Shown in pieces: positions 44,901 through 55,339 of a stretch of 64,000 bases of DNA. The stretch is from the NCBI GenBank assembly GCA_949752795.1, contig OX457070.1, positions 35,621,574-35,685,573 of the forward strand. Reading direction: 5' to 3'. The notes under the pieces are model-generated. The model had not been told where the DNA came from, searched no databases, and saw nothing but the letters and a program-made list of their open reading frames with translations. Within the stretch, counting starts at the first letter, position 1; each line of letters opens with the position of its first letter. Origin of the DNA: Hyperoodon ampullatus. Lineage: Eukaryota > Chordata > Mammalia > Artiodactyla > Ziphiidae. The translations under genes and the position numbers were made by a program.

Positions 44901-45472
44901 TAGTTTCATACTATTGTGGTCAGAAAAAAATGCTTGATATAATTTCTATCCTCTTGAATTTGCCAAGACTTGTTTTGTGGCCTAGCATATGATCTATTGT
45001 GGAGAATGTTCCATGTGCACTTGAAAAAATGTGTATTTTGCTGCTTTTGGATGGAATGTCCTGTAGATATCTATTAAGTCCAACTGGTCTATTGTGCCAT
45101 TTAAGACCACTGTTTCCTTACTGGTTTTCTGTCTGGATGACCATCCCTTGATGTCAGTAGAGTGTTAAAGTCCCCTGCTATTATTATATTATTGTCAATT
45201 TCTCCTTTTATTTCTGTTAATATTTGCTTTATATATTTAGGTGCTTCTGTATTAGGTGCTTATGTTGTCTGATACAAGCATTGTTGCCCCTGGTTTCTTG
45301 TCCTTTCCATTTACATGAAATATCTTTTTACAACTCTTAACTTTCAGTCTGTGTGTGTCTTTAGGTCTGATGTGAGTCTCTTGTATGCAGCATACAAATG
45401 GGCCTTGTTTTTTTTTTTTTATCCAGTCAGCTACCCTGTCTTTTAATTCAAGCGTTTAGTCCATTGACATTT

Positions 45473-45681
45473 TTTTTTTTTTTTTTTTGCAGTACGCGGG
45501 CCTCTCACTGTTGTGGCCTCTCCCGTTATGGAGCACAGGCTCCAGACGCGCAGGCTCAGCGGCCATGGCTCATGCGCCCAGCTGCTCCATGGCATGTGGG
45601 ATCTTCCTGGACCGGGGCACGAACCCGTGTCCCCTGCATTGGCAGGCGGACTCTCAACCACTGCGCCACCAGGGAAGCCCC
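45473..45681 (-). mobile_element. CHR SINE, short form, inside L1d (S11)
   Basis: Antisense short CHR copy with a perfect 13-bp target-site duplication, TCCATTGACATTT, at 45460-45472 and 45682-45694. It sits within the endonuclease region of L1d ORF2. Confidence 0.95.
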
Positions 45682-46093
45682 TCCATTGACATTTAAAGTG
45701 ATTATTAATAGCTATGTACTTATTACCATTTTGTTACTTTTTTTGATTTTTGTAGCTCTTTCTCTGTTATTTTTTTCTTTTAGTTTCTTCCTTTGTGGTT
45801 TGATGATTTTCTTTAGTGGTATGTTTGTATTCCTTTCTCTCTTGTTTTTGTGTATCTATTGTAGGTTTTTGATTTGTGGTTACCATGAGTTTCCTGTATG
45901 TTGCACTAAAACTATATCTACTTGTTTTAAACTAGTAGTCATTTAAGTTCAAACACGTTCTTAAAATCTACGTTGTTTTACTTTTCTCCCCCACATCTTG
46001 TGTTTTTGATATCCTAGTTTACATTTTCATATATATCTCTTTACTATTTGTTGTAGTTATAGTTGATTTTACAATTTTTGGTGTTTTACTTTT

Positions 46094-46297
46094 GTGTGTG
46101 TGTGTGTGGTATGCGGGCCTCTCACTGTTGTGGCCTCTCCCATTGTGGAGCACAGGCTCCGGACATGCAGGCTCCGTGGCCACGGCTCATGGGCCTAGCC
46201 GCTCCGCGGCATGTGGGATCTTCCGGGACCGGGGCACAAACCTGTGTCCCTTGCATCGGCAGGCGGACTCTCAACCACTGCGCCACCAGGGAAGCCC
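46094..46297 (-). mobile_element. CHR SINE, short form with TG tail (S12)
   Basis: Antisense short CHR copy between L1d ORF1 and ORF2. A perfect 15-bp target-site duplication, TGGTGTTTTACTTTT, lies at 46079-46093 and 46298-46312. Instead of poly-T, the tail side is GTGTGTGTGTGTGTG, that is a (CA)n tail on the sense strand. Confidence 0.95.
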
Positions 46298-47225
46298 TGG
46301 TGTTTTACTTTTTATACTAGCTTACTTAAGTGGTTGATCCTCAGCCTGTACTATATATTTTCTTTTACTAGTGGGTTTTTCCTTTCCTATAGATATTTCT
46401 TGTTATAGCCTTTTCTTTTCTACATAGAGAAGGCACTTTAAAATTTCTTTTAGGGTAGGATTAGTATTGATGAAATTTTTAAATTTTTGCTTGTCTGAGA
46501 ACTTCTTTATCTTTCCTTCAATTATAAATGATAATATATCTGAGTAGAGTGTCATAGGTTGCAGGTTTTTCCCTTTCAACCCTCTGAATATATTGTGTCA
46601 CTCCCTTCTGGCCTGCAATTTTTTTTTTTTTTTGAGAAAAATCAACTGATAGCCTATGGAGGTTCCCATGCATATGACTCTTTGTTTTTCTCTTCCCAGC
46701 TTCTCTCTTTAAAGATAAAGAGAATTCTGTTGTTATCTTTAACTTTTGCCATCTTAATTATGGTATGTCTTGGTGGGGTCTGTCTGAGTTCATCTTGTTT
46801 GGGATCTTTTGTGCTTCCTGTGTCTGGATATCTGTTTCCTTCTTCAGATTTGGGAATTCTTAATAATTTCATTAAATACATTTTCAATCTCTTTCTCCCT
46901 TTGCCTTCTGAGACCCCCTAAATGTGGATATTTGTACACATGATATTGTTCCAGAGGTCTCTTAAACTGTTCCAGTTTTTTGTTTTTATTTTTGCTGTTC
47001 CGACTGCATGATTTCCATTATTCTACTTTCCAGATCAGTTTTGCATTCTTCTGTATCATGTAGTCTGTTGTTCATTCTGTCTAGTGTGGTTTTCATTTCA
47101 GCTACTGTGTTTCAGTTCTATTTAAAGAAAATATTTTCTATTTCCTTCTTTAAATTATCACTGTGTTCATCTATTCTTTTCCTGAATTCAGTTAGCATTC
47201 TTATTACTAATGACTTGGATTCTTT

Positions 47226-47813
47226 TTTTCTTCTTTTTTTAAAAAAATTATTTATTTTATTTATTCATTTTTGGCTATGTTGTGTCTCTGTTGCTGTGTG
47301 CGGGATTTCTCTAGTTGCGGTGAGCAGGGGCTACACTTTATTGCGGTGCACGTGCTTCTTGTTGCAGTGTCTTCTCTTGTTGCAGAGCACAGGCTTTAGG
47401 CATGTGGGCTCCATAGTTGTGGCTCACGGGCTCTGTAGTTGTGGCTCGTGGGCTCTAGAGTGCAGGCTCAGTATTTGTGGGGCATGGGCTTAGTTGCTCT
47501 GCAGCATGTGGGATCTTCCTGGACCAGGGCTTGAACCTGTGTCCCCTGCATTGGCAGGCGGATTCTTTTTTTGTGTGTGTGTGGTATGCGGGCCTCTCAC
47601 TGTTGTGGCCTCTCCCATTGCGGAGCACAGGCTCCAGACGCACAGGCTCAACGGCCATGGCTCACGGGCCCAGCCGCTCTGCAGCATGTGGGATCTTCCT
47701 GGACCGGGGCACGAACCTGTGTCCCCTGCATCGGCAGGCATACTCTCAACCACGGCGCCACCAGGGAAGCCCCGGCAGGCAGATTCTTAAGCACTGCGCC
47801 ACCAGGGAAGCCC
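47226..47813 (-). mobile_element. CHR SINE, long form, host of S13b (S13a)
   Basis: Antisense long CHR copy in L1d ORF1, itself split by S13b. A 14-bp target-site duplication with one mismatch (GACTTGGATTCTTT at 47212, GATTTGGATTCTTT at 47814). Tail segment GGCTATGTTGTGTCTCTGTT and the long-form body 'GTAGTTGTGGCTCACGGGC' are present. Its head resumes after S13b at 47774. Confidence 0.93.
47568..47773 (-). mobile_element. CHR SINE, short form, nested in S13a (S13b)
   Basis: Antisense short CHR copy inserted in the tRNA-like head of S13a. The target-site duplication GGCAGGCRGATTCTT (47553-47567 and 47774-47788) has one mismatch. Its tail side is TTTTTTGTGTGTGTGTGTGG, again with (TG)n rather than pure T, as in S12. 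Confidence 0.94.
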
Positions 47814-47897
47814 GATTTGGATTCTTTATCTGGTAAATTTTTTTTTCATGTGTTTTCTCTTGCTCTTTCAAGTAAACCAGTTCCTCTGTATTCTCAT

Positions 47898-49079
47898 TTT
47901 GCTTAATTTTCTTTGTGTATGAATTTAGGTGAAACAGTTACTTATTGAGATCTTGAAGGCATGTCCTTATGTGGGAGCATCATTATATAATCTGTGTGTG
48001 CACAGTGGCTTTGGCAGGAGAGCTAGATTTGATGTGTGCACAAGTCATGTCTTTCCTCAGGGTGTAGTGGCAGCTATAACCTTGGTAGGAGGTGGGGCTG
48101 GAGCCAGGTGTGACCTGGGGCTTCTCCTCTGTTCAGTGGCCAACACCACCCTATTGGGGACAGGGACAGGTCCCAAGTTGCTGGAGTAGAAGCCCTGAGG
48201 GTCAAGGAGTGTGTTCTTTCCCCTCTTCCAGCTCCAGTACCCTTGCCCAAGTGTGGAGCTGCATCTCAGAGCCAACAGAGCAGTCATGGGTGCTCAGTAT
48301 AGTTCTGGGCATGGGCTGTGGTAGCCCTGGCTGCAGTCAGAGTCTGGGACCACCTCTGATGTGCTTGCTGCCTCTGAAAGCCAGCGATGGCTGTCCCCAC
48401 CCGGTTCAGATGCTGGAGGGGTCTGAGCTGGCACTGTCCCTCACAACTGAGCACTCTCCTTGGTTGTGGCAGCCCTCACTCCTGTGTGGAGCCAAGAAGC
48501 TAGGCGGAGCGGGCACTGGGCTCAGACTGGGTTGTGCACTGGAGTGGTTGTGGGAAACTGGCCAGAATCTCGTGCAGTTTCAATCTGTTTTGTTTTTTTT
48601 TTTTCCCCACATTGTTTTGGGAGTAAGCAAAACATACTTTTGTATGCATACTTTTTACAAGCAGATTCTAGGTTTCTTACAGCCTTCCTGTTAGTCCCAC
48701 CAGCCCTCCAACCTCCAGCCAAAGGGATTCACCTTCCTGGTGTCAGATCCCACAGCTGAGGTACCCAATATGTGGCTCAAACCACTCACTCCTGAGGGAG
48801 GATCTGTGCTGTTACATTCCATCCTCTTCTGTGTTCCCTCCCAGGGGCACAGGTCCCAAGCTGATCACTCCTCTTCCCTTCCTACCTGATTCTCTGTGGC
48901 TCCTTCTTATAGCCTTGGTTGCACAAAAGTCTTTTCTGCATATCTCTAGTTTTCAGTGAGAATTACTCCACACATAGATGTATTTTCGATGTGTGTGTGG
49001 TAGGAGGTGAGTTCCATGTCCTCCTACTCTGCCATCTTGATCTCCCTCCCCAGCAAGAATGTTTTGATAGAGAAATATC
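47898..49079 (-). promoter_or_regulatory. L1d 5'UTR
   Basis: About 1.18 kb upstream of ORF1 on the minus strand, GC-richer (48050-48570) than the rest of the element. The canonical 5' start (GGGAGGGAGATCAAGATGGC on the minus strand) falls near 49053. Another 25-30 bases separate it from the target-site duplication at 49080. The 200-codon plus-strand open frame at 48092-48694 lies here and shows no recognised domain. Confidence 0.75.
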
Positions 49080-49347
49080 AAAGCAACACTATATTAAATA
49101 GAAACAATGATTACAAGATACATACCATTTCAGAAACCATCAAATGTGAATTATGGTGATGTTGGAATTGAGGAAATACACTATGTTCATGTGACTGGGT
49201 TATATGCTAGTCATTCATTTTCTTTGAAGAGGTCTTAGGTTCTGAAATTGGATATATAATTTCTACTTTTGTGATTGAGGTTGTATTAGATGCCTCAATT
49301 AACAATTCCCTTTTCTGTACTTTCTTCCTTTGACAAGGTTCTGTTTT

Positions 49348-49549
49348 TTTTTTTTTTGCGGTACGCGGGCCTCTCACTGCTGTGGCCTCTCCCGTTGCGG
49401 AGCACAGGCTCCGGACGTGCAGGCTCAGCGGCCATGGCTCACCGGCCCAGCCGCTCCGCGGCATGTGCGATCTTCCCGGACCGGGGCACGAACCCGTGTC
49501 CCCTGCATCGGCAGGCGGACTCTCAACCACTGCGCCACCAGGGAAGCCC
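49348..49549 (-). mobile_element. CHR SINE, short form (S14)
   Basis: Antisense short CHR copy with a perfect 14-bp target-site duplication, CAAGGTTCTGTTTT, at 49334-49347 and 49550-49563. It lies close to the short-form majority sequence, so relatively young. Confidence 0.96.
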
Positions 49550-49599
49550 CAAGGTTCTGTTTTATTTGCCATTCTCTGACGTAATCGTATTCATTGTTT

Positions 49600-49745
49600 T
49601 TATCCTCCCACTACCCCCATCCCTCACTAAGTTGTGCCCTCCTCAAGTGCAGGTACTTGTATTTTTTCCTTCATATTCTGAATGCCTAGCATGGTGCCTG
49701 GTCCCCTGGTTGGCACTTAGATGCTTCACAAATGTGGGTTGAACC
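49600..49745 (+). mobile_element. L2 LINE 3' end
   Basis: Sense L2 terminus: GTGCCCTCCTCAAGTGCAGG, then ATGCCTAGCATGGTGCCTGG and TGGCACTTAGATGCTTCACA before a GGTTGAA-type tail, in the standard order. Confidence 0.75.
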
Positions 49746-50929
49746 AAACTAAAAATAATCAGAAGATGAAATGATAAATGCTAAAATAATTAAAATATTT
49801 TTCCCTAGGTATTATTGAAAACAGAATCTAGGGATACTGAATATTCAGGAAAAGGAAACTGACATTTATTGAATAATTATTGTTTGCCACATATTTTCAA
49901 ATAATTATCCCGTTTACTCTCTTATAATTTAAAATATATAGTATAGTTTTAAAAGCATAGGAAACATTTTTTATTAATCCATGAGTTGTTCAGGTTTTAG
50001 GGCAAAACATGATCGTGATCTAGAATATTCTGTTTTTTATTTTTATTCTACTGATTTTTAAATATCAGGTAAAAATTTCCTACTGCATTAAAGGATTATT
50101 AACATTTAAGCCCTGATGATATATGCCTATGTTAAATATGTTAAGGTGAAATTGATCCCCTCTCAGGGGACCTTGGCTGTTATTCACAGGCCTTCATTTC
50201 AATAAGAAAAGGCTGTTCTTTCGTGAATGAACTACTTTGGTTCTCCATTCAACCACTGAAACAAAATACTAAAAATATTATATAAGTAATAATGCGGTGA
50301 TACACTATTACTAAAGGTGAAAAATAACCAATCAGAGAAGAAAGAGTATGAAGGGAGATCTAATCACAATATAAAAAGATTCACCACAAAACTCTTATAA
50401 ACTGTGAGCATTTAGGGCTTGTTTACATTTTATTAAGAACTTGTCATAGAGAGTGAGGGTCTGACAACTTAGTGAGAGCTGCTACCAAATAAGGGAAGTC
50501 AAAGTAGAAATAAAGCTTCTGATATAGTATAGTAACTTATAAAGAAGATGTTAGTTTATTTAGCACTCATCCATAAAGCATTACTATTTCATGTTGGAGC
50601 TTATTTTTATATTATCTATGACGTTTGCTAAGCAAATAGTGTGAATATTCTTTAGTGCCTAAGAAATACCAATTATAATCATGTTTTAGGTACATCAGTT
50701 TACTTATGAGCTACTGATATACTAATTAAAAATAATCCTTAAATAGTCATTCAAGTAACTTCCCTCAAGGGCTTTCTTAAGAAAAAGAAATTAAAGTAAA
50801 TTTGGCCAGAAAATAGTTTCCATCTATGTATATCTTTCACCATGGATTAATTATACAAGCCTAAATTGACACCTGTCTCAGGTGCTTAAGCAGAAGCTTA
50901 ACTAAAAGGCTCTATTTAGCACAGCATTA
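49746..50929. other. AT-rich unique DNA, nothing recognised
   Basis: No repeat family, coding segment or RNA gene supported. Confidence 0.45.
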
Positions 50930-51265
50930 GCCAAAGGGAGGTAAAGTAGAATGAGCACCACACAGATATCGTGGACAGGAATTCTAGTCCTGTTCTAGCA
51001 AGCGGACTGAGCTTGTGCAAATTACTTTACCACCCTACACCTCAGTTTCCATATCTGTAAATTAAGAGGTTTAGAGTTCATCAGAGTTGGTGGGAGACAG
51101 GGGTGTGTAAATGGACTCCTTGGAAAAACTGCTATTCCCTGCTCATAAAAATACTTTTATGTACACAAACACACACACAATTTAGTATGCAATTTCAGGG
51201 AGTTACTGTGAGAATTAAATGAAATAGTGAATATAAAGTGCATTTAGTAGGTATTTTAAATCACC
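50930..51265 (-). mobile_element. MIR SINE, antisense
   Basis: Antisense MIR: AGTCCTGTTCTAGCAAG, CAAATTACTTTACCACCC, CACCTCAGTTTCCATATCTG, then, after an internal stretch with (CA)n near 51165, TGTGAGAATTAAATGAAATA and TTTAGTAGGT. This follows the usual order of the antisense MIR core. About 340 bp with an inserted stretch. Confidence 0.75.
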
Positions 51266-51883
51266 ATTTAGTTCCCCACATTGGGAGGGTTCTCTGGCTT
51301 CTCAGTTTTCATAAAAGCCACAGAAAATGTTTTTCAAGTCTCTTTTGGGAAAAAAAAAGATTTTAAAGTATATAGCTATCAAGTTGCATGAGATAATATT
51401 CCACTTTTTATAAGAAGCCATCTCTTTCATCAGTTACTAGGATTTGTTTTTTAGAGGAGCGGGTGGCAATCTGTCATCAAAGTGTTGACAAGTGAAATCT
51501 GACAAGGTTAAGGTGATATAGCTGCGGGCCACTTCAGGATTTTTCACTGTCTTTCCTGTTTGAAGAGAAAGGATCTCTTTTTTCATTCTTGCTCACTTTG
51601 CAATAGTGTTTGATTTATATGCTTTTCAAAACAGTAACTCTAAACTGACAAATTATTTCGGCAGTTAACATTGGTTTAGATAAGAGCATTTCAGTGTTCT
51701 CTTGTCTTTAACTCATCTTTGTAGGAATTATTCTTGAAATTCAGTGTATTTTCTCTTCAAAGTTGCATTTCTTTCTATATATTCAAATGTAGCATAAAAC
51801 TATATTTATGGAATTACAATCTAGAATTACTTATCATGTTCACATTTCTCACATTTCTGTTTTCCCTGTCTTTTGTATTGTAG
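51266..51883. other. Unique DNA upstream of a candidate exon
   Basis: No repeat recognised. Sequence complexity is high and the stretch ends in a T/C-rich tract before an AG at 51882-51883. Confidence 0.4.
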
Positions 51884-51959
51884 TTGAGATACATCCTTAA
51901 AAGAGGAATAAGTCCATATTTTGAAGATCAGAAAGTGGGTACATATGTTGGAAGTGGTG
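51884..51959 (+). other. Candidate splice-bounded open segment, weak
   Basis: A 76-bp segment between a pyrimidine tract plus AG (CTTTTGTATTGTAG, ending 51883) and a consensus-like donor GTGAGC (51960). One frame is fully open across it: LRYILKRGISPYFEDQKVGT and five more residues; the other two frames are closed. I recognise no protein family. Such patterns also arise by chance, so this is only a candidate. Confidence 0.2.
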
Positions 51960-52929
51960 GTGAGCAAAGATTATTTTATGGTTGTTGTTATTATTTGCTT
52001 ATGCAAGCATACTTTTTTCCCTAAAATGCCTGATATAAGCCATTGTGATTATTTTGCAAATCGTGGAAAAAATGCACTTCAACTAGATACAGGTCTCTTT
52101 GGAATAATGGAAAATTGTGTGCAGCAAAATATTTGAAATGAGCATCAGCAAACAAGATGTTTGTATTAACAGGAACCTAGAAAATGGCTATGCAAAGGTC
52201 AACACTGATCTTTAAATATTAGTGAAATTTAATTTGTTGCATGTAATGAGTAGAAAGAAGAGGAGGAAGCAGGCCACAATGAGGAAGCCATTGATGAACT
52301 GTCCAAATGTCAAAACTGCTTACAGTACAGAAAATGTTAAATTGACATGATCTATTTACCTAAGTGAATTAAACAGTTTGAACAATGCTCTAGAGAAATA
52401 TTTTCCAAATTTAAGTATAACAGGAGATTTATAAAGATTTTTGCCATAGTTTATTTTGGGAAAATGAGGAGACTCCTTACTATTCTTTCTAGGCATAGAA
52501 TTTCTTCTAACCTCTTTAAGAAAGTATGATGCACAGTTTCTCTTGAAACGGGAATCTATTGCCATTTGCATCATCTAGAAATAAGATCACCTGACCAATT
52601 GTTAGCAGCTATGAAGAATCACCCTGGCCATGACACTCTGCACAGCACTAGCTGAATTGAGTTCAGAGAGTTTTCTGGGGTGTTATGCCCAATTAAAAAA
52701 AAAATGTGAATTCTATGTTCTCTTATTTTCTTCATGTATAAAGTTGATGAAAAATTTTTAAAAGAATTAAATATGTCTAAAACCAAGGTTTAATATTAAT
52801 GTACAGAGAATGGGACAGAGAACTTAATAGAAAGATGGGCAAAAGCTAGGAACAGGTAATTTATAGAAGAAACAAGATTGTTAAAAAAAAAATACATGAA
52901 ATGATGTTTGATTCCTTTAATGAATGGAA
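51960..52929. other. Unique DNA, nothing recognised
   Basis: AT-rich sequence without recognised repeats. No neighbouring exon-like segment in a compatible frame was found. Confidence 0.4.
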
Positions 52930-53545
52930 AAATGAAACTTAAAACTACAAGAATCCATTTTTCACCTACCAGACTGGCAAAAATTTAAAACTTTGTTAAT
53001 GTTCCATGTTATTGAGGGAATAGGGAAAAGGGTAGTCATGTTATTGGTGGAAATGTAAATTGGTACTGTCATCTTGGCAGCCTGTTTGGCAGTACCTATT
53101 AAAATGTAAGGTGTGCATATATATTTTAATAGTATTATTATTTGTAAGATGAAAAGAAGAAACAATTGTGTTCATTAAGGGAATGGTTAAGTAAATTATG
53201 ATCGATATACAGTGGAACATCTGGTCGCTATTAAAAACAATGAGGTAAATCTTTATATGCTAACAAGGATATCCATGCTGTGGTATTCAGTGAAAAAAAA
53301 GCAAATTGTTGAGTAAAATCCTGTCTTTACTAAAATACAAAACAAGTCAATGTGGGTGTGGACATACTGTAAATACCTCAAGAAGTTCTGGAAGGCCACC
53401 TGCCATGTTGTGTAGTGGCTCCCTTCAGAGTGTGGAGGGCCTCTGGGAAGGGAACACATTTGTTTTAACATCAAATACTTCAGTATTGTTTGCATTTTTT
53501 AAACAATAAGCATGTATTACTATTATAATTTTAAAACCCAAGAGG
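52930..53545 (+). mobile_element. Old L1M/L1ME LINE 3' fragment
   Basis: Sense remnant of an old L1 ORF2 end and 3'UTR: TATTGGTGGAAATGTAAATTGG, GGGAATGGTTAAGTAAATTA, ACAGTGGAACATCTGGTCGC, then the 3' end AACAATAAGCATGTATTACT. It is in the family's standard order, with all frames broken. Confidence 0.75.
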
Positions 53546-53977
53546 ACACAAAAGACCAGACAGATTGTCTAATAGATTTTAAAGTTTCTCTCTTCATTTT
53601 TTGTATGCTTTTAGGTTCTATAGCTGTTTTAAAAATAAGGAAATGATAGATGGTATTTTTAACACACTGCTTTGTGCTTTTGCATTTCGCTCCTACCATT
53701 TCATTGCTTAGTGTTATTTGTTAAATCTAAAGTTTTGTAAGTTGAAGTATTTATTACCTTTTAGCATTTATTGACTAATTACAGTGGGTGCTCATTATCA
53801 GATAAATATGTTCTGAATATTTACATTTAATATTTAGGTTGTAAAGGTGTTCTAGACTTCTGAAGTGATCTAGATCTTTATATGCTGTGAGATAACATGA
53901 TATAGCATAGAAAAGATCTAGATATATTTAAAATAATAATTTAATAACATTTGAAGATAAATGTCACTAAGGAAGCT
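53546..53977. other. AT-rich unique DNA, nothing recognised
   Basis: No repeat or gene recognised. Confidence 0.45.
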
Positions 53978-53990
53978 GGGACTTTTATTT

Positions 53991-54204
53991 TATTATTATT
54001 ATTTTTTGCGGTACACGGGACTCTCACTGCTGTGGCCTCTCCCGTTGCGGACGGAGCACAGGCTCCGGACGTGCAGGCTCAGCGGCCATGGCTCACGGGC
54101 CTAGCCGCTTGGCGGCATGTGGGATCTTTCTGCACCGGGGCACGAACCCGTGTCCCCTGCATCGGCAGGTGGACTCTCAACCACTGCGCCACCGGGGAAG
54201 CTCT
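53991..54204 (-). mobile_element. CHR SINE, short form (S15)
   Basis: Antisense short CHR copy with a diverged tail (TATTATTATTATTTTTT) and an imperfect 13-bp target-site duplication (GGGACTTTTATTT at 53978, AGGACATTTATTT at 54205). A 4-bp duplication (GCGGACGGAGC for GCGGAGC) marks its body. Older than S7, S10 or S14 by tail and target decay. Confidence 0.92.
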
Positions 54205-54280
54205 AGGACATTTATTTGATAACTATTGTTTGAGTAAAATTTAAGAATAACATTTTCAGTGTTATAGGCAATTAGTTATG

Positions 54281-54510
54281 TAATGCCCACTAACAATGTT
54301 CAGTGCTTTTCATCTTCAGAACATTACACAGAATTAATTAATCCTTACAGCAGTCTTAGAAATGTAGGTCAATATCATTATCCCTGTTTTTGTTGGTAGG
54401 GAAATTGAGGCAGAGAGGTTGAATGATTCGGGGTAAGTTTTTTACAGCATGGTTAGAATTAAGGCATTTGGGCTCAGAGCCCAGCATTTAGAGCAATAGA
54501 ATCACACCTT
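54281..54510 (+). mobile_element. MIR SINE
   Basis: Sense MIR: TTCAGTGCTTTTCATCTTCA, TTAATTAATCCTTACAGCAG, ATTATCCCTGTTTTTGTTGG, GGGAAATTGAGGCAGAGAGG, then GGGCTCAGAGCCCAGCATTT. The core order is intact. Confidence 0.85.
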
Positions 54511-54769
54511 CTTTAGAAGACTTAATCTTTGTGTCCTTGATAAAACTCTGTTTCTCATTAAACCATGATGAGGTCATCTCTATATTAAAATTCAGAAACA
54601 ACAAGTTTGATCACTATATAACCACTTAAAAACACACACCATTTTCCCCTCCGTGCCTTTTCTGGCACTATATTGGCTTAATCTGTCTTTTCCATTGTCT
54701 ACTTTTTGGAGAATTACCGAAATATCTATCCTTGACTTTATTTTTCTTCTGGGATCTTTTTCAGTAGCT

Positions 54770-55000
54770 TTAGCTTTACTTTCTATTTAGAAAATTCCAA
54801 AATAGTTTTTATATAGTCCAGATCCCCTTTCTATATTTCTAGCTATCAGCTAGACATTTCTACTCATATCAACCCTTATAACTTAAACTCCCACTGTGTC
54901 TGAAATTCAGTTTATTGACAACAAAACTTGCTCCTCTTCTAGACTGACCTGTTTCTATGTATGTTTCAATCCAAGTCCTGCCCTTGAAACTAGGGTAAAC
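54770..55000 (+). mobile_element. L2 LINE, left part
   Basis: Sense L2 from after the reverse transcriptase motif (TATATAGTCCAGATCCCC, TAGCTAGACATTTCTACTCA, then AACAAAACTTGCTCCTCTTC). It is interrupted at about 55000 and resumes at 55340. Confidence 0.6.
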
Positions 55001-55339
55001 CAGGTGGGAACAGGTCTGGGTAAGGGGTTTCTGGGAACCAGGTGTGGCCAGAACAGTGGTATTTGCCAGGGTGAAGAAGCTGAATCACAGTCTAAGGAAG
55101 AGGAAGAGCCAGATTACAAACTGAAAGGCAAGACTAAAGTCTAGCAGGAGACTGAGTGGCCAGGTCAGTGGCTAGGAAAATTGAGGTTGTTGGTTGAGTA
55201 GTTGAATCAGTCGTTGGGAACAGAATGCGCTGGTACTCTTTTACTGGCACATGATGATGGAGGCATGTCGGCTCACTAGAGCCATGTTCAAGGCAAGGGT
55301 CATGTCTGTACAGTAACCAGATCCCTATCTCATGGTGGT
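55001..55339. other. Unidentified insert within L2
   Basis: About 340 bp, GC-richer than the flanks, separating two parts of the same L2 copy. It holds an 82-codon open frame's second half (ending at 55144) without a known domain. I cannot place it in a repeat family, and I see no clear terminal inverted repeat or target-site duplication. Confidence 0.45.

Larger units (their letters stand above)
41799..45729 (-). pseudogene. L1d ORF2 (endonuclease-reverse transcriptase), broken
   Basis: Start codon at 45729 followed quickly by a stop (ATG GTA ATA AGT ACA TAG). The endonuclease part is scrambled by SINE S11 and indels. In the reverse transcriptase the fragment at 43437-43772 keeps [14 protein letters not shown] and the catalytic [12 protein letters not shown], so the active site is intact in sequence though the frame is not. 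The fragment at 43025-43249 carries [21 protein letters not shown]. It ends near the usual terminal at 41799. Numerous frameshifts. Confidence 0.87.
46403..47897 (-). pseudogene. L1d ORF1 (RNA-binding protein), broken
   Basis: Start at 47897 (MRIQRNWFT, then a stop). The coiled-coil and middle regions are degraded; a fragment at 46654-46887 keeps PRHTIIKMAKVKDNNRILFI, the RNA-binding part. It ends LKEILKCLLY with a stop at 46403-46405. The SINE pair at 47226-47813 interrupts its N-terminal third. Beyond repair in this copy. Confidence 0.8.
41504..49094 (-). mobile_element. L1d: full-length L1 LINE with perfect TSD
   Basis: Antisense L1 from 41519 to 49079, about 7.56 kb including four SINEs and about 6.5 kb without them. 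A perfect 15-bp target-site duplication, AAAGCAACACTATAT, lies at 41504-41518 and 49080-49094. Order on the minus strand: 5'UTR 49079-47898, ORF1 47897-46403, ORF2 45729-41799, 3'UTR to 41519. It is more diverged than L1b and represents an older subfamily. Confidence 0.93.

Noticed and set aside
48092..48694. 200-codon plus-strand open frame
   Set aside because: It lies in the GC-rich antisense of the L1d 5'UTR, has no recognisable domain and ends in SINE-free but L1-derived sequence.
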